From: Pseudomonas lalkuanensis
Lineage (GTDB): Bacteria; Pseudomonadota; Gammaproteobacteria; Pseudomonadales; Pseudomonadaceae
Assembly: GCF_008807375.1 (NCBI RefSeq)
Contig: NZ_CP043311.1
Coordinates: forward strand, 4,878,001-4,942,000
Direction of reading: 5' to 3'
DNA length: 64,000 nt
This document shows positions 33,687 to 42,239 of this stretch, piece by piece (position 1 is the first letter of the stretch; every line of letters starts with the position of its first letter). Below the pieces are notes generated by a model that did not search any database, had not been told where the DNA came from, and saw only the letters and a list, made by a program, of their open reading frames with translations. Made by a program: the position numbers and the translations under genes.

Positions 33687-36233
33687 ATGCAGTATCCGCA
33701 CCGCCTCCATCGCTTTGCCCGCAAGCCCCTGGTCCGTGCCATGCAGCCGCTGCTGCTCGGCCTCAGCCTGGCTGCCGCCCTGCCCAGTGCAGCCATTGCC
33801 GCCAGCCTGGAAATCGGCGCCGAAAGCCAGCGCCAGGCCTTCGACATCCCGGCTGGCCCGCTGGAAGCCGCGCTCAACCAGTTCGGCCGTGAAGCCGGCG
33901 TACTGCTGTCCTTCAGCCCCGAATTGACCGCCGGCCGCCAGACCCAGGGCCTGCACGGCCAGTACGGCGTCGACGAGGGCCTGAACCAGTTGCTGGCCGG
34001 CAGCGGCCTGCACGCCGTGGCCCGGGACGGCGGCTACAGCCTGCAATCCTCCGGCGGCGCCATCGAGGTGGACCGCCAGGTGGTGGTCGGTTCCCGCGCA
34101 CCCACCAGCATCAGTGAACTGCCGGGCACTGTATGGATCATCGACGCGCCGCAGTTGCAGGAACAGACGAAGGGCGGCGTGCCCTTCAAGGAAGCCCTGG
34201 GCCAGTTGATCCCCGGCCTCGACATCGGCCCCCAGGGCCGCACCAACTACGGCCAGAACATGCGCGGCCGTAGCGCCCTGGTGATGATCGACGGGGTATC
34301 CCTGAACAGCTCCCGTGGCATCAGCCGCCAGTTCGACTCCATCGACCCGTTCAACATCGAGCGCATCGAAGTGCTCTCCGGCGCCAGCGCGGTGTACGGC
34401 GGCGGCGCCACCGGCGGCATCATCAACATCGTGACCAAGAAGGGCGAGGCGGGACCGGCGCGTTTCAACAGCGAAGTGGGCCTGCGCAGCGGCTTCGAGA
34501 CCAGCCAGGACCACGACTGGCGCGCAGCCCAGTCGGTCAGCGGCGGCAGCGAGCAGATCAAGGGCCGCGCCTCGGTGGCCTACCAGAAGAACGGCGCCGC
34601 CTACGACGGCAGCGGCGACCAGGTGATGCTCGACATCACCCAGACCGACCTGCAGTACAACCAGTCGGTGGACGTGATGGGCAGCCTCGACTTCGCCTTC
34701 GCCAACGGCCACAGCCTGAGCCTCGGCGCCCAGTGGTACGACTCCGGCTACGACGGCGACAAGGGCGTCGACCTCGGTCGCAACTTCGCCGGCCTGCGTG
34801 GCCTGGAGCCCTTCGAGATCGAAGGCGGCGCCAGCTTCGACCGCGAGCCGCGCACCGAACGCACCCAGTTCAATGCCACCTACCACGCCCCCGAGGTGCT
34901 GGGCCACGACCTCTACCTGCAGGCCTACTACCGCAGCGAAGAGATGGCCTTCCAGCCCTACCCGAGCATCAGCTTCACCGGCACCGGCGCCATCAACCCG
35001 AGCCGCTCCTACTACTCGGCATCCCAGCAGGACACCGACTATTACGGGCTGAAAGCCGTGCTGGTGAAGGAGTGGGACCGCTTCACCCTGACCTACGGCG
35101 CCGATATCGAGCGTGAAAGTTTCGACTCCGACCAGGCCCTGTTCGACCTCAACACCGCCGCCCGGACCGGCGGCCTGGTGGCTGATGAATACGCCAAGGT
35201 CGGCCGCTACCCGGGCATCGACACCGACAGCAACTCGCTGTTCGCCCAGGGCAGCTGGCGCGCCACCGACGACCTCACCCTGTCCGGCGGCGTGCGTCGC
35301 CAGCGCACCAACAATGATGTGGGTGACTTCGTCGCGGCGGCCCAGCAGATCCAGATCAGCAAGGGCAACGGCACCAGCGCCGACGCCATCCCCGGCGGCG
35401 AGAAGGACTACCAGGTCGACCTCTACAACTTCGGTGCCGTCTACAAGCTGAACAAGGCGCAGCAGGTCTGGGCCAACTACTCCGAAGGTTTCGAGCTGCC
35501 CGACCCGGCGAAGTACTACGGCCAGGGCACCTATTCGGCGGCGCCGGTCAATGGCCGCTGGGTGCTGCAGAAGGGCGTGAACGTCAAGGACTCGGCCCTG
35601 GACGGCATCAAGACCAAGCAGGTGGAACTCGGCTGGCGCCACTACGACGGCAACCTGGATGCCCAGCTCGCGGCTTTCTACGCCTGGTCCGACAAGAGCA
35701 TCACCTACAACCGCACCACCCTGCTGGTGGAGCAGCTGGACAACAAGAAGCGCAACTACGGTCTGGAAGGCCAGGCCAACTACTGGCTGAACGACAACTG
35801 GCAGATCGGTACCAGCGCCCTGGCCATCCGTTCCCAGCAGAAGATCGACGACCGCTGGCAGAAGCAGGACGTGACCGCCGCCAGTCCCTCCAAGCTGACC
35901 GCCTTCATCGGCTGGCGCGACGACCACACCAGCCTGCGCCTGCAAGGCGTGCGCACCTTCAACCTCTCCGACGACGGCAACGTACTCGCCAGCGGCCAGT
36001 TCGACGGCAACGACCACAAGATCGACGGCTACGCGACCTTCGACCTGCTGGGCAGCCAGGTCCTGCCGGTCGGCACCCTCAACTTCGGCATCCAGAACCT
36101 GATGGACAAGGACTACACCACCGTCTGGGGCCAGCGTGCGCAGGTGTTCTACAGCGCCAACATCCCTGCCGACCTGTTCGACTACCACGGCCGTGGTCGT
36201 ACCTACAGCTTGAGTTACAGCGTGGAGTTTTAA
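33687..36233 (+). CDS. TonB-dependent ferric-siderophore receptor with signalling domain, IutA/ChtA-like
   Basis: 848 residues from ATG 33687. Signal peptide (cleavage ~39), STN signalling domain (about 47-118), plug domain, then a 22-strand barrel ending in aromatic SVEF. The plug region (TVWIIDAPQLQEQ; QLIPGLDIGPQGRTNYGQN; DSIDPFNIERIEVLSGAS; GGIINIVTKKG) closely follows aerobactin receptor IutA and its relatives ChtA/RhtA, so the ligand is probably a citrate-hydroxamate siderophore. The STN domain plus the upstream sigma/FecR pair indicate cell-surface signalling. No siderophore synthesis genes lie nearby, so it likely uses a xenosiderophore. Confidence 0.9.
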   Translation: MQYPHRLHRFARKPLVRAMQPLLLGLSLAAALPSAAIAASLEIGAESQRQAFDIPAGPLEAALNQFGREAGVLLSFSPELTAGRQTQGLHGQYGVDEGLNQLLAGSGLHAVARDGGYSLQSSGGAIEVDRQVVVGSRAPTSISELPGTVWIIDAPQLQEQTKGGVPFKEALGQLIPGLDIGPQGRTNYGQNMRGRSALVMIDGVSLNSSRGISRQFDSIDPFNIERIEVLSGASAVYGGGATGGIINIVTKKGEAGPARFNSEVGLRSGFETSQDHDWRAAQSVSGGSEQIKGRASVAYQKNGAAYDGSGDQVMLDITQTDLQYNQSVDVMGSLDFAFANGHSLSLGAQWYDSGYDGDKGVDLGRNFAGLRGLEPFEIEGGASFDREPRTERTQFNATYHAPEVLGHDLYLQAYYRSEEMAFQPYPSISFTGTGAINPSRSYYSASQQDTDYYGLKAVLVKEWDRFTLTYGADIERESFDSDQALFDLNTAARTGGLVADEYAKVGRYPGIDTDSNSLFAQGSWRATDDLTLSGGVRRQRTNNDVGDFVAAAQQIQISKGNGTSADAIPGGEKDYQVDLYNFGAVYKLNKAQQVWANYSEGFELPDPAKYYGQGTYSAAPVNGRWVLQKGVNVKDSALDGIKTKQVELGWRHYDGNLDAQLAAFYAWSDKSITYNRTTLLVEQLDNKKRNYGLEGQANYWLNDNWQIGTSALAIRSQQKIDDRWQKQDVTAASPSKLTAFIGWRDDHTSLRLQGVRTFNLSDDGNVLASGQFDGNDHKIDGYATFDLLGSQVLPVGTLNFGIQNLMDKDYTTVWGQRAQVFYSANIPADLFDYHGRGRTYSLSYSVEF

Positions 36234-36239
36234 CGGACC

Positions 36240-36480
36240 TCCCTCACCCCCGGCCCCTCTCCCGCAAGCGGGCGAGGGGTGACTCTCGGCTCACCTGCGG
36301 TGCAGTCCTGGAGGGGATTTTGTGGGGGCGAATTCATTCGAGAAATGAAATGGCACCGAGCGGCCGGAATCGCCCTCACCCCCGCCCCTCTCCCAGAGGG
36401 AGAGGGGTGACTCTCTGCCGACCTTAGGCACAACCCTGTAGGGGCGAATTCATTCGCCATGCGGGCCGCAGGTCCGCCCC
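36240..36480. repeat. Mosaic of dispersed intergenic repeats
   Basis: In order: CCCTCACCCCCGGCCCCTC...GAGGGGTGACTC hairpin module (36241-36287), a REP unit TGTGGGGGCGAATTCATTCG (36321-36340), the string GAAATGAAATGGCACCGAGC (36342-36361), a second CCCTCACCCC/GAGAGGGGTGACTC module (36373-36414) and a second REP unit (36436-36457). The same modules in the same style occur at 44845-45099. No gene is seen here. Confidence 0.7.
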
Positions 36481-36990
36481 TCAATAGGACACCGTCTTGT
36501 ACTTCGGCCCGATGTTCCAGCGGAACCAGTCGTCCAGCATGGTCTTCTCGTAACGCAGGCGGTCGTTGCTGAAGTAGTAGTTGCCGTGCTGCAGGTAAGA
36601 CTGGTCGATCACCGTCGCATCGCGGCTGACCAGGACCCTGCCGTCCTGTTCCAGGCTGTAGTGCAGCTTGATCCGGGGCCAGGTCACTTCGCGCATGAAG
36701 CGCACACCCTGGAAGTTCACCCGCCAGGGTTCGTACTGACCGGCCAGGTCGATGTCGAGGATGTCCACCTTGAGCGTCTGCCCGGGCTGCAGGTAGCGCT
36801 TGCCGAGCTTCTCGATGTGGGCCTTGAGATCCTTCAGCACGAAGTCGTCCGCACCACGGCCGTAATCACGGTACAGGCGCGCGTCGCTGTACGTGTCCGG
36901 ATGGCTGAAGCTGACCTCGGTGGAGGATGCCAGCGCAGTCGGGGACAGGATCACCAGGGCCAGCACGATGAGGGGCAACGTGGGTCGCAT
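36481..36990 (-). CDS. DUF3016-family secreted protein
   Basis: 169 residues from ATG 36990, fixed by a perfect AGGAGG 6 bp upstream. Signal peptide ending near ALA-SST, then a periplasmic domain (VSFSHPDTYSDARLYRDYGR; LKVDILDIDLAGQYEPW) matching DUF3016. Function unknown. It follows the DUF3649/PepSY/DUF3325 genes on the same strand with an 87 bp gap and could be read from their promoter or its own. Confidence 0.72.
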   Translation of the reverse strand: MRPTLPLIVLALVILSPTALASSTEVSFSHPDTYSDARLYRDYGRGADDFVLKDLKAHIEKLGKRYLQPGQTLKVDILDIDLAGQYEPWRVNFQGVRFMREVTWPRIKLHYSLEQDGRVLVSRDATVIDQSYLQHGNYYFSNDRLRYEKTMLDDWFRWNIGPKYKTVSY

Positions 36991-37077
36991 GGAACACCTC
37001 CTGGCGATGACGCGGGACACCGCCACGGTCAGTTTACGCTCGCCGATGACAATGGGTGGCCGCTTCAGTCGTACGGT

Positions 37078-37401
37078 TCAGACCAGCGCCAGCACGCCAC
37101 CACCCAGCAGCAGAAGGGCCACCAGCGGCAGCACCGAGCGGACCTGCCAGGCCAGCAGGGCGACCAGCAGCAGTCCGGAAAGCATCAGTTGGCAGAGCCA
37201 GATCACGCCACCGATTTCTCCGCCCAGTTCGGCAATGGCCAGGGCCAGGCCGACGAGCATGGCGAGCACCGCGCCCACCCGCAGGAGGCGGCTGCGGGAT
37301 TCGCTCGGGGCGGCACTGAAGAGCAGTTTGTGCTGGCGCGACATCGCCAGGGCCAAGCCGGTCATGGCCAGGTAGCAGCAGGAAAAACTCAGGGCCAGCA
37401 T
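37078..37401 (-). CDS. DUF3325-family small membrane protein
   Basis: 107 residues, mostly hydrophobic with about three transmembrane helices. The start overlaps the PepSY stop (TGATG), so it is co-translated. The order DUF3649-PepSY-DUF3325 is a recurrent cluster beside TonB siderophore receptors in proteobacteria. It presumably forms an inner-membrane complex with the PepSY protein; no catalytic residues are visible. Confidence 0.75.
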   Translation of the reverse strand: MLALSFSCCYLAMTGLALAMSRQHKLLFSAAPSESRSRLLRVGAVLAMLVGLALAIAELGGEIGGVIWLCQLMLSGLLLVALLAWQVRSVLPLVALLLLGGGVLALV

Positions 37402-38924
37402 CAGGCGTTCTCCTCCGCCAGGCGACGGCGGACGCGCGGCGCTTTCGCCACCTGCGGCTGCGAACGGCGCCAGGCGAACAAACCGCAGAGCACGCCGGAG
37501 GCGAGCAGCACGAGGTCGATGCCGGCCATGTCCCAGTCACCGCGCGCCAGGGTCGCCAGCAGGCTGCCCTGGGGCGTGAGCAGTGCATTGAGCAGCGGTA
37601 GGCCGAGGGCCAGGACGGCCACCACAACCAGCACGTCGCGGGCGACCTTGCCGCTGTTGCGGCGCAGCACGGCCCAGCCCGCTACCAGCAGCCAGACGCC
37701 GACGAAGACCCAGGTTTCTGCGCTGGCGCGCTCGGCGATGCCGGCCGGCAGCAGGCGGTTGCCATAGAGCAGGCCGAGGCTGGCCACCGGCAGGCCGCCG
37801 ACCACCGCGCCGTTCAGCGCACGCACCAGACCGATGCCGTAACCGCCGCGCGCTTCGCGCTTGCGCAGCCAGACCTGCAGACCGGCCACCAGCATCGCGC
37901 AGCCCATCAGGCCAAGCAGCAGGTAGAGGGCGCGGACGATCTGCCCGCCGAACTGCGCCATGTGCAGGTTGGTCAGCCAAGCGTAGCTCTGGTAGCCGGG
38001 GCTGTAGGGTTTCTGTTCGTGGAGGAGCTCACCTGTGGCGGCGTCGTAAGAAAAGGTCCACTGGAAGTCGACGATGCCCGAGCGATCGTAGCGGCGGATA
38101 TCCACCACCGCGGCGGCGTCGGCCGGGTGATGCACGCTGATCCAACCGGTTTCCTTACCGCCCCAGCGACGCTGGGCATCAGCCACCAGGCGGTCGAGGG
38201 ACATGGGCGGCGGCGCCGGCTGCTTCACGTCTTCGCGCGAATAGGCGCCCATCACATCGTGGAAGAACTCTTCGGCATCGCCGTCATAGGCGCGCTGGAT
38301 ACCGGCGGGCATGTAGAACACCACGAAGATGGCCAGGCCCGTGTAGGCGATGAGCAGGTGGAACGGCAGCCCCACCACGCCGAACAGGTTGTGCGCATCC
38401 AGCCAGGCGCGCTGCCCGTTGGCGTCCGGGCGCAGGGTGAAGAAGTCCTTGAAGATGCGGCGGTGGATGATGATGCCGCTGATCAGCGCCACCAGCATGA
38501 GCATGGCGGCGATGGCCACGATGTACATGCCGACCATGCCGGCGTTGAGGTCGTAGTGCAGGGTGAAGAAGAACAGCCCGCCGACGGTTTCCGGCATCGG
38601 CTCGCCGGTGACCGGGTCGAGGGCGAAGCGCACGAACGCGCTTTCGTCCGCCGGCTCGTAACCGGCCCAGTAGAAGGGTTCGCGCTCGCTCGGCGGACGA
38701 ATCCAGATGGCATGGGCATCCGGCGCCTTGGCCAGCATCGCGTCGCGCACCTGATCGACGGTCATGCCGTGGCTGGAGGGTTCATGCAGCGCCGGGCGCA
38801 TCCAGCGCTCCAGTTCCTTGTCGAAGCAGGCGATGCTGCCGGCGAAGAAGATCACGAACAGCAGCCAGGACGGCAGCAGTCCGCCCCAGGTGTGCAGTCC
38901 GGCCATCGATTGGCGCAGGCTCAT
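37401..38924 (-). CDS. PepSY-associated transmembrane protein, probable ferric-siderophore reductase component
   Basis: 507 residues from ATG 38924. An N-terminal helix (about 14-36) is followed by a PepSY-type periplasmic region, with further helices near 140-165, 195-215, 345-370 and several in the C-terminal third. Conserved histidines within helices (for example LHTWGG, FTLHYDLNAG, NLFGVVGLPFHLL, NLHMAQF) are the kind that hold haem or metal in PepSY_TM iron-siderophore reductases. It overlaps both neighbours by 1-4 bp in an operon with a Fur box. It probably reduces or processes ferric siderophore at the inner membrane, which is inference. Confidence 0.82.
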   Translation of the reverse strand: MSLRQSMAGLHTWGGLLPSWLLFVIFFAGSIACFDKELERWMRPALHEPSSHGMTVDQVRDAMLAKAPDAHAIWIRPPSEREPFYWAGYEPADESAFVRFALDPVTGEPMPETVGGLFFFTLHYDLNAGMVGMYIVAIAAMLMLVALISGIIIHRRIFKDFFTLRPDANGQRAWLDAHNLFGVVGLPFHLLIAYTGLAIFVVFYMPAGIQRAYDGDAEEFFHDVMGAYSREDVKQPAPPPMSLDRLVADAQRRWGGKETGWISVHHPADAAAVVDIRRYDRSGIVDFQWTFSYDAATGELLHEQKPYSPGYQSYAWLTNLHMAQFGGQIVRALYLLLGLMGCAMLVAGLQVWLRKREARGGYGIGLVRALNGAVVGGLPVASLGLLYGNRLLPAGIAERASAETWVFVGVWLLVAGWAVLRRNSGKVARDVLVVVAVLALGLPLLNALLTPQGSLLATLARGDWDMAGIDLVLLASGVLCGLFAWRRSQPQVAKAPRVRRRLAEENA

Positions 38925-39217
38925 GGGCGTACTCCGAAGTCGCCGGGCAGGTAGGCCGCCAGGGCCATCAGGACGGTTGCCCCGATCAGCACCAGCCAGG
39001 CCTGCAGGGCCGAGCGTGCGGCAAAGGCGTAGAGGATGGCGAGGGTGTAGACCGCGAAGCAGGACAGGCTGGCGAATACCACCCGGTCGCTGCGCACCAG
39101 CGGCAGGTAGACCGACAGGAACGCCGTAGCCGCGTAGGCCAGGGCGTAGCCGCCGAGAATCGCCGCCAGCACCCGCGCAGTCACGTCCCGGCGCGAAGAG
39201 GTCTTGGCTTTGCTCAC
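38921..39217 (-). CDS. DUF3649-family small membrane protein
   Basis: 98 residues with a GTG start at 39217 (AAGG about 8 bp upstream). An in-frame ATG at 39304 is rejected because it lies in the Fur box. Three hydrophobic segments. It overlaps the PepSY start by 4 bp and is the first gene of the iron-linked operon. DUF3649 proteins accompany PepSY/DUF3325 proteins near siderophore receptors; biochemical role unknown. Confidence 0.75.
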   Translation of the reverse strand: MSKAKTSSRRDVTARVLAAILGGYALAYAATAFLSVYLPLVRSDRVVFASLSCFAVYTLAILYAFAARSALQAWLVLIGATVLMALAAYLPGDFGVRP

Positions 39218-39282
39218 GTTGCAACCTTGCTCGAGGGCGCCCTGGCGGAACGCGATCCGGCAGAGGCGAAAGAATTTCCAGA

Positions 39283-39306
39283 AATAATCTTGAGAATTAT
39301 TCACAT
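39283..39306. promoter_or_regulatory. Fur box controlling the DUF3649-PepSY-DUF3325 operon
   Basis: TGAGAATTATTCACAT (39291-39306) matches 13 of 14 specified positions of TGAGAATnATTnTCAT, and AATAATCTTGAG just before extends it into an overlapping array typical of Fur sites. It lies 66 bp before the GTG of the leftward operon and 170 bp before the rightward gene at 39478. Confidence 0.8.
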
Positions 39307-39477
39307 ACGACTATTGATTGCAACAGACAATTTCTATCAACCCGCAGAGAACGACCCCGATCCGGCTATCTGCGACACCTGGTCGGAACAGCCCCCTACC
39401 GCCGGTCCTGGCGGTTCGAACTTTGCAGTTGTCCGGACGTCCATCGACTCATCGCTCGACCAACCAGGTGACAGGCC

Positions 39478-39789
39478 ATGTACAACCCCTTCCAGATTCT
39501 CACCGACGCGTTCCAGACGGAGTTCCGGGTCAACCTCAGCCTCGTCAGCCCGGACGGCGGCATCATGCTGACCCTGACCAACGAACAGGGGGTGGTAGCG
39601 CGGCGCATGATCAGCGCGGCCCAGCGCAACGACCCGGTCCGGTTGAAGCGGGTGATCGAAAGCGTTCGCCTGGGGATCGCCATCGAGAGCGGGAACAAGG
39701 TGGGGGAGTTGCTCACCAGCATGACCGGCGGTCATGTGGCACCGGTGCGCACCGGACGGGTGAACGCCGCACAGATAGCGCGCATCTGA
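39478..39789 (+). CDS. DUF3509-like small protein
   Basis: 103 residues, cytosolic, no signal peptide. The pattern LVSPDGGIMLTLTNEQGVVARRMISAAQ resembles DUF3509, a Pseudomonas-restricted family of about 90 residues. AGGTGA precedes the ATG. It is divergent from the Fur-controlled PepSY operon and convergent with psiE. Family assignment is from memory of its pattern, and function is unknown. Confidence 0.6.
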   Translation: MYNPFQILTDAFQTEFRVNLSLVSPDGGIMLTLTNEQGVVARRMISAAQRNDPVRLKRVIESVRLGIAIESGNKVGELLTSMTGGHVAPVRTGRVNAAQIARI

Positions 39790-39811
39790 TGCACGCTATC
39801 CGTGCACGGCG

Positions 39812-40303
39812 TCAGGCTTCCTCTTCCACCTCGACCCGGCGCGCCAGGTTGCGACGACGTGGCGGGGCGTCGGTCTGTACCGAGGGGAAGCGCGAGGAGG
39901 CATAGCGCACCACCAGGATGGCGAGCGCCAGCAGCAGGATGGCGCCGGACACGAATACCGCGCCCAGGTCCGGCCGGTGGTGGTGCGAGACATCGGAAAT
40001 CAGCAGGCGGGTCAGCGCGGTGATCGCCACGTAGATCAGGAAGCGCACCGGCATGTGGTTGGTCTTGAAGTAGATGCCGACCATGGCACCCAGTTCGAGG
40101 TAGATGAACAGCAGCAGGATGTCATCGACCGTGGCGTGCCCCTTGTCCACCATCCCCAGGAAAGCCACCACGGCAGCCCAGGCGGTGATCCCGCCGATGG
40201 CGAACAACGCCAGGTAGTGGAAGCTCTCCACCAGGAGATTGCCCAGCGACTCGGCCAGGCCATGGACGTTTTCGCGCGTTCGTTCAGCCCAGTTGATTTT
40301 CAC
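39812..40303 (-). CDS. psiE: PsiE-like phosphate-starvation-inducible membrane protein
   Basis: 163 residues with a GTG start preceded by AAGGAG at 7 bp. Four transmembrane helices (about 27-48, 58-80, 88-105, 113-132) and a basic/acidic C-terminal tail. Motifs FHYLALFAIGGITAWAA and FKTNHMPVRFLIYVAITALTR are PsiE signatures. Inner-membrane protein of unknown function, linked to phosphate limitation in E. coli. No Pho box is apparent. Confidence 0.82.
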   Translation of the reverse strand: MKINWAERTRENVHGLAESLGNLLVESFHYLALFAIGGITAWAAVVAFLGMVDKGHATVDDILLLFIYLELGAMVGIYFKTNHMPVRFLIYVAITALTRLLISDVSHHHRPDLGAVFVSGAILLLALAILVVRYASSRFPSVQTDAPPRRRNLARRVEVEEEA

Positions 40304-40513
40304 GATACAGCTCCTTGCGACGACGGCCCCGATGGTGACGGGGAAAGGTGACATTGGGGTTATGCAGGATGGGGGCCGCCCTATCGCCTGCGCCACGAGG
40401 CAGGTTGTCGCAGCCCTTGCCGCCAGGTGCGTCACGCAGGAAAAAACTGCGCACTGGACATCACCGTCGCTCACCACGCATAAACACCGCTCATCCCGAA
40501 ATGGAGCTTCGTC

Positions 40514-41509
40514 ATGATCCGCCCGCTTTACCCCCGCCACGTCCTTTTCGCAGCCTTCGCCCTGGCCCTGCCTTTCGCTTCGCCGATCACCACCCAGGCC
40601 GCGCCGGCAGCCAGGCAGCAGACCCAGGTACCCGGCTTCTACCGCATGGCGGTGGGCGAACTGGAAGTCACCGCACTCTACGACGGCTACGTAGACCTCG
40701 GCACCAACCTGCTCAAGGGCGCCAGCGCCGAAGATATCCAGAGCCTGCTGGCACGCATGTTCATCGAGTCCGGCAAGGGCATGCAGACCGCGGTCAACGC
40801 CTATCTGGTCAACACCGGCAAGCGGCTGGTGCTGGTGGATACCGGTTCGTCGAAGTGCTTCGGCCCTACCCTCGGCGGCATCCTCGGCAACCTCAAGGCC
40901 GCCGGTTACCAGCCAGAGCAAGTGGACAGCGTGCTGCTCACCCACCTGCATCCCGACCACGCCTGCGGCCTGCTGGACGCCGAGGGCAAACAGGCCTTCG
41001 CCAATGCCACGGTGTTCGTCGCACAGGATGAAGCCGGCTTCTGGCTGAACCCCGAGGCAGCGGCCAAGGCTCCGGCAGACTCGAAAGCCTTCTTCGAGAT
41101 GGCGCAGAAGGCCGTGGCGCCCTACCAGGCCGCCGGCAAGCTGAAGACCTACAGCACTGGTGATGCCCTGGTGGAAGGCGTCAGCGCCGCCCCCTCGCCC
41201 GGCCATACCCCCGGCCACACGGGCTACCTGTTCAGCTCCGGCGGCCAGGAACTGCTGGTCTGGGGCGACGTGGTGCACAGCCATGCCACCCAGTTCGCCC
41301 ACCCGGACATCGCCATCGAGTTCGATGTGGATAACGCCAAGGCCATCGCCAGCCGCAAGCAGGTGTTCGCCGCTGCCGCGAAGGACAAGCTCTGGGTAGC
41401 CGGCGCGCACCTGCCCTTCCCCGGCTTCGGTCACGTCCGTAGCGAAGGCGAAGGCAAGGGCTATGCTTGGGTTCCAGCGGAATTCGGACCGATTCGCAGC
41501 GATCGCTGA
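40514..41509 (+). CDS. Secreted metallo-beta-lactamase-fold hydrolase
   Basis: 331 residues with a signal peptide (cleavage near TQA-AP, ~30). The metal motif H144-L-H146-P-D148-H149, a later His in SPGHTPGHTG and the Asp in LVWGDVVH complete a two-metal site. The layout (ALYDGYVDLGTNLL near the N-terminus) is that of periplasmic MBL-fold proteins annotated as lactonase-like or methyl-parathion hydrolase-like. The substrate is unknown; lactonase or esterase activity is plausible, beta-lactamase less so. GGAG precedes the ATG. Confidence 0.82.
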   Translation: MIRPLYPRHVLFAAFALALPFASPITTQAAPAARQQTQVPGFYRMAVGELEVTALYDGYVDLGTNLLKGASAEDIQSLLARMFIESGKGMQTAVNAYLVNTGKRLVLVDTGSSKCFGPTLGGILGNLKAAGYQPEQVDSVLLTHLHPDHACGLLDAEGKQAFANATVFVAQDEAGFWLNPEAAAKAPADSKAFFEMAQKAVAPYQAAGKLKTYSTGDALVEGVSAAPSPGHTPGHTGYLFSSGGQELLVWGDVVHSHATQFAHPDIAIEFDVDNAKAIASRKQVFAAAAKDKLWVAGAHLPFPGFGHVRSEGEGKGYAWVPAEFGPIRSDR

Positions 41510-41566
41510 CACAGGCCGGCAAATGGAAATTTCCTGCGGGCTATTTCCATTTGCCATCATTCCGAA

Positions 41567-41586
41567 TACTGTACGCACATCCAGTA
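41567..41586. promoter_or_regulatory. LexA (SOS) box upstream of yebG
   Basis: TACTG-N10-CAGTA: CTGTACGCACATCCAG (41569-41584) fits the CTG-N10-CAG LexA consensus with matching TA flanks. It lies 31 bp before the yebG start. Confidence 0.82.
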
Positions 41587-41617
41587 TTTTCCAACCAATG
41601 AAGGTGAGGGGTGATGA

Positions 41618-41875
41618 ATGGCCGTCGAAGTGGTGTACCGCAGCAGCCGCGATCCGGAGCGCCTGTTCATGGATAAGGCCGAAGCCGACCGTTACGACAA
41701 GATGCTCGAACTGGCCGAGTCCCTGGCCGAGGTCCTGCAGAAGGCAGTGCCGTCCCTGAGCGAGCAGCAGGTGGAAGACATCGGCATCTTCATGGCCAAG
41801 CATCGCGATACCTTCGCCCGCGCCTTCAAGAACCAGCCCGACGCCCTGGCCGAGCTGGAACTGCCCGGCGAGTGA
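41618..41875 (+). CDS. yebG: DNA-damage-inducible protein YebG
   Basis: 85 residues. The N-terminus MAVEVVYRS and the central KAEADRYDKMLELAESLAEVL match YebG, a small SOS-regulated protein of E. coli and pseudomonads. GAGGGG precedes the ATG. A LexA box 31 bp upstream supports SOS control. Cytosolic; molecular role not established. A 9 bp GC-rich hairpin follows the stop. Confidence 0.92.
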   Translation: MAVEVVYRSSRDPERLFMDKAEADRYDKMLELAESLAEVLQKAVPSLSEQQVEDIGIFMAKHRDTFARAFKNQPDALAELELPGE

Positions 41876-41882
41876 TCCCGAC

Positions 41883-41907
41883 GCCCTCCCCCGCTCGCGG
41901 GGAGGGC
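41883..41907 (+). terminator. GC-rich hairpin after yebG
   Basis: GCCCTCCCC/GGGGAGGGC, 9 bp stem with a 7-base loop, 8 bp after the yebG stop. No T-run, so termination may be weak. Confidence 0.5.
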
Positions 41908-41992
41908 CAGATTGCCCGTTGACGTCCGGCCAATCCCGGTCTAATTTCGCCGAGTCCCCATTCCGGGGCCCATCTCCTTCGGCGAATCCCAG

Positions 41993-42145
41993 ATGCCCAA
42001 CGCAAGCGCCCATTCCGCGATGATCACCGATCCCGTCGGTGCGCGCGTTCGCGCCTGCCTGTCGCCGATGTCCCCGCCTGTCGCACCGCCGCCTGCCGTG
42101 CGGGCCGGCTTTCCGCCGCCGCCCCCGTACGCGCTGCACGGCTGA
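41993..42145 (+). other. Possible 50-codon leader ORF upstream of the DMT exporter
   Basis: A short frame starts at ATG 41993 and encodes a peptide whose last third is proline-rich (five prolines in a row, then YALHG). About 80% of its third codon positions are G or C, as in nearby genes. It is followed by nested hairpins GACCG/CGGTC and GCTCCGG/CCGGAGC (about 42160-42215), then the exporter's ribosome-binding site. The ORF lacks a good ribosome-binding site of its own. The rest of the 41876-42239 gap shows nothing else. Confidence 0.3.
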
Positions 42146-42239
42146 TCACCAGCCACTGATACCGCTCCGGTCCTGACCGCTTTCGGTCGGCGTTCGCGCG
42201 CGCCGGAGCCTGTTGCTGCTCACTGACAGGTGAACATTC

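Noticed and set aside
32421..36188. 1255-residue open frame on the - strand
   Set aside because: Shadow across fecR and the TonB receptor; composition is Val/Gly/Ala/Gln-rich without domains.
39217..39304. ATG at 39304 as start of the DUF3649 gene
   Set aside because: It lies within the Fur box and has no ribosome-binding site; GTG 39217 has AAGG at good spacing and begins the conserved sequence.
42140..42239. Guanidine-II (mini-ykkC) type riboswitch before the DMT exporter
   Set aside because: The two hairpins lack the ACGR loops that define that RNA.
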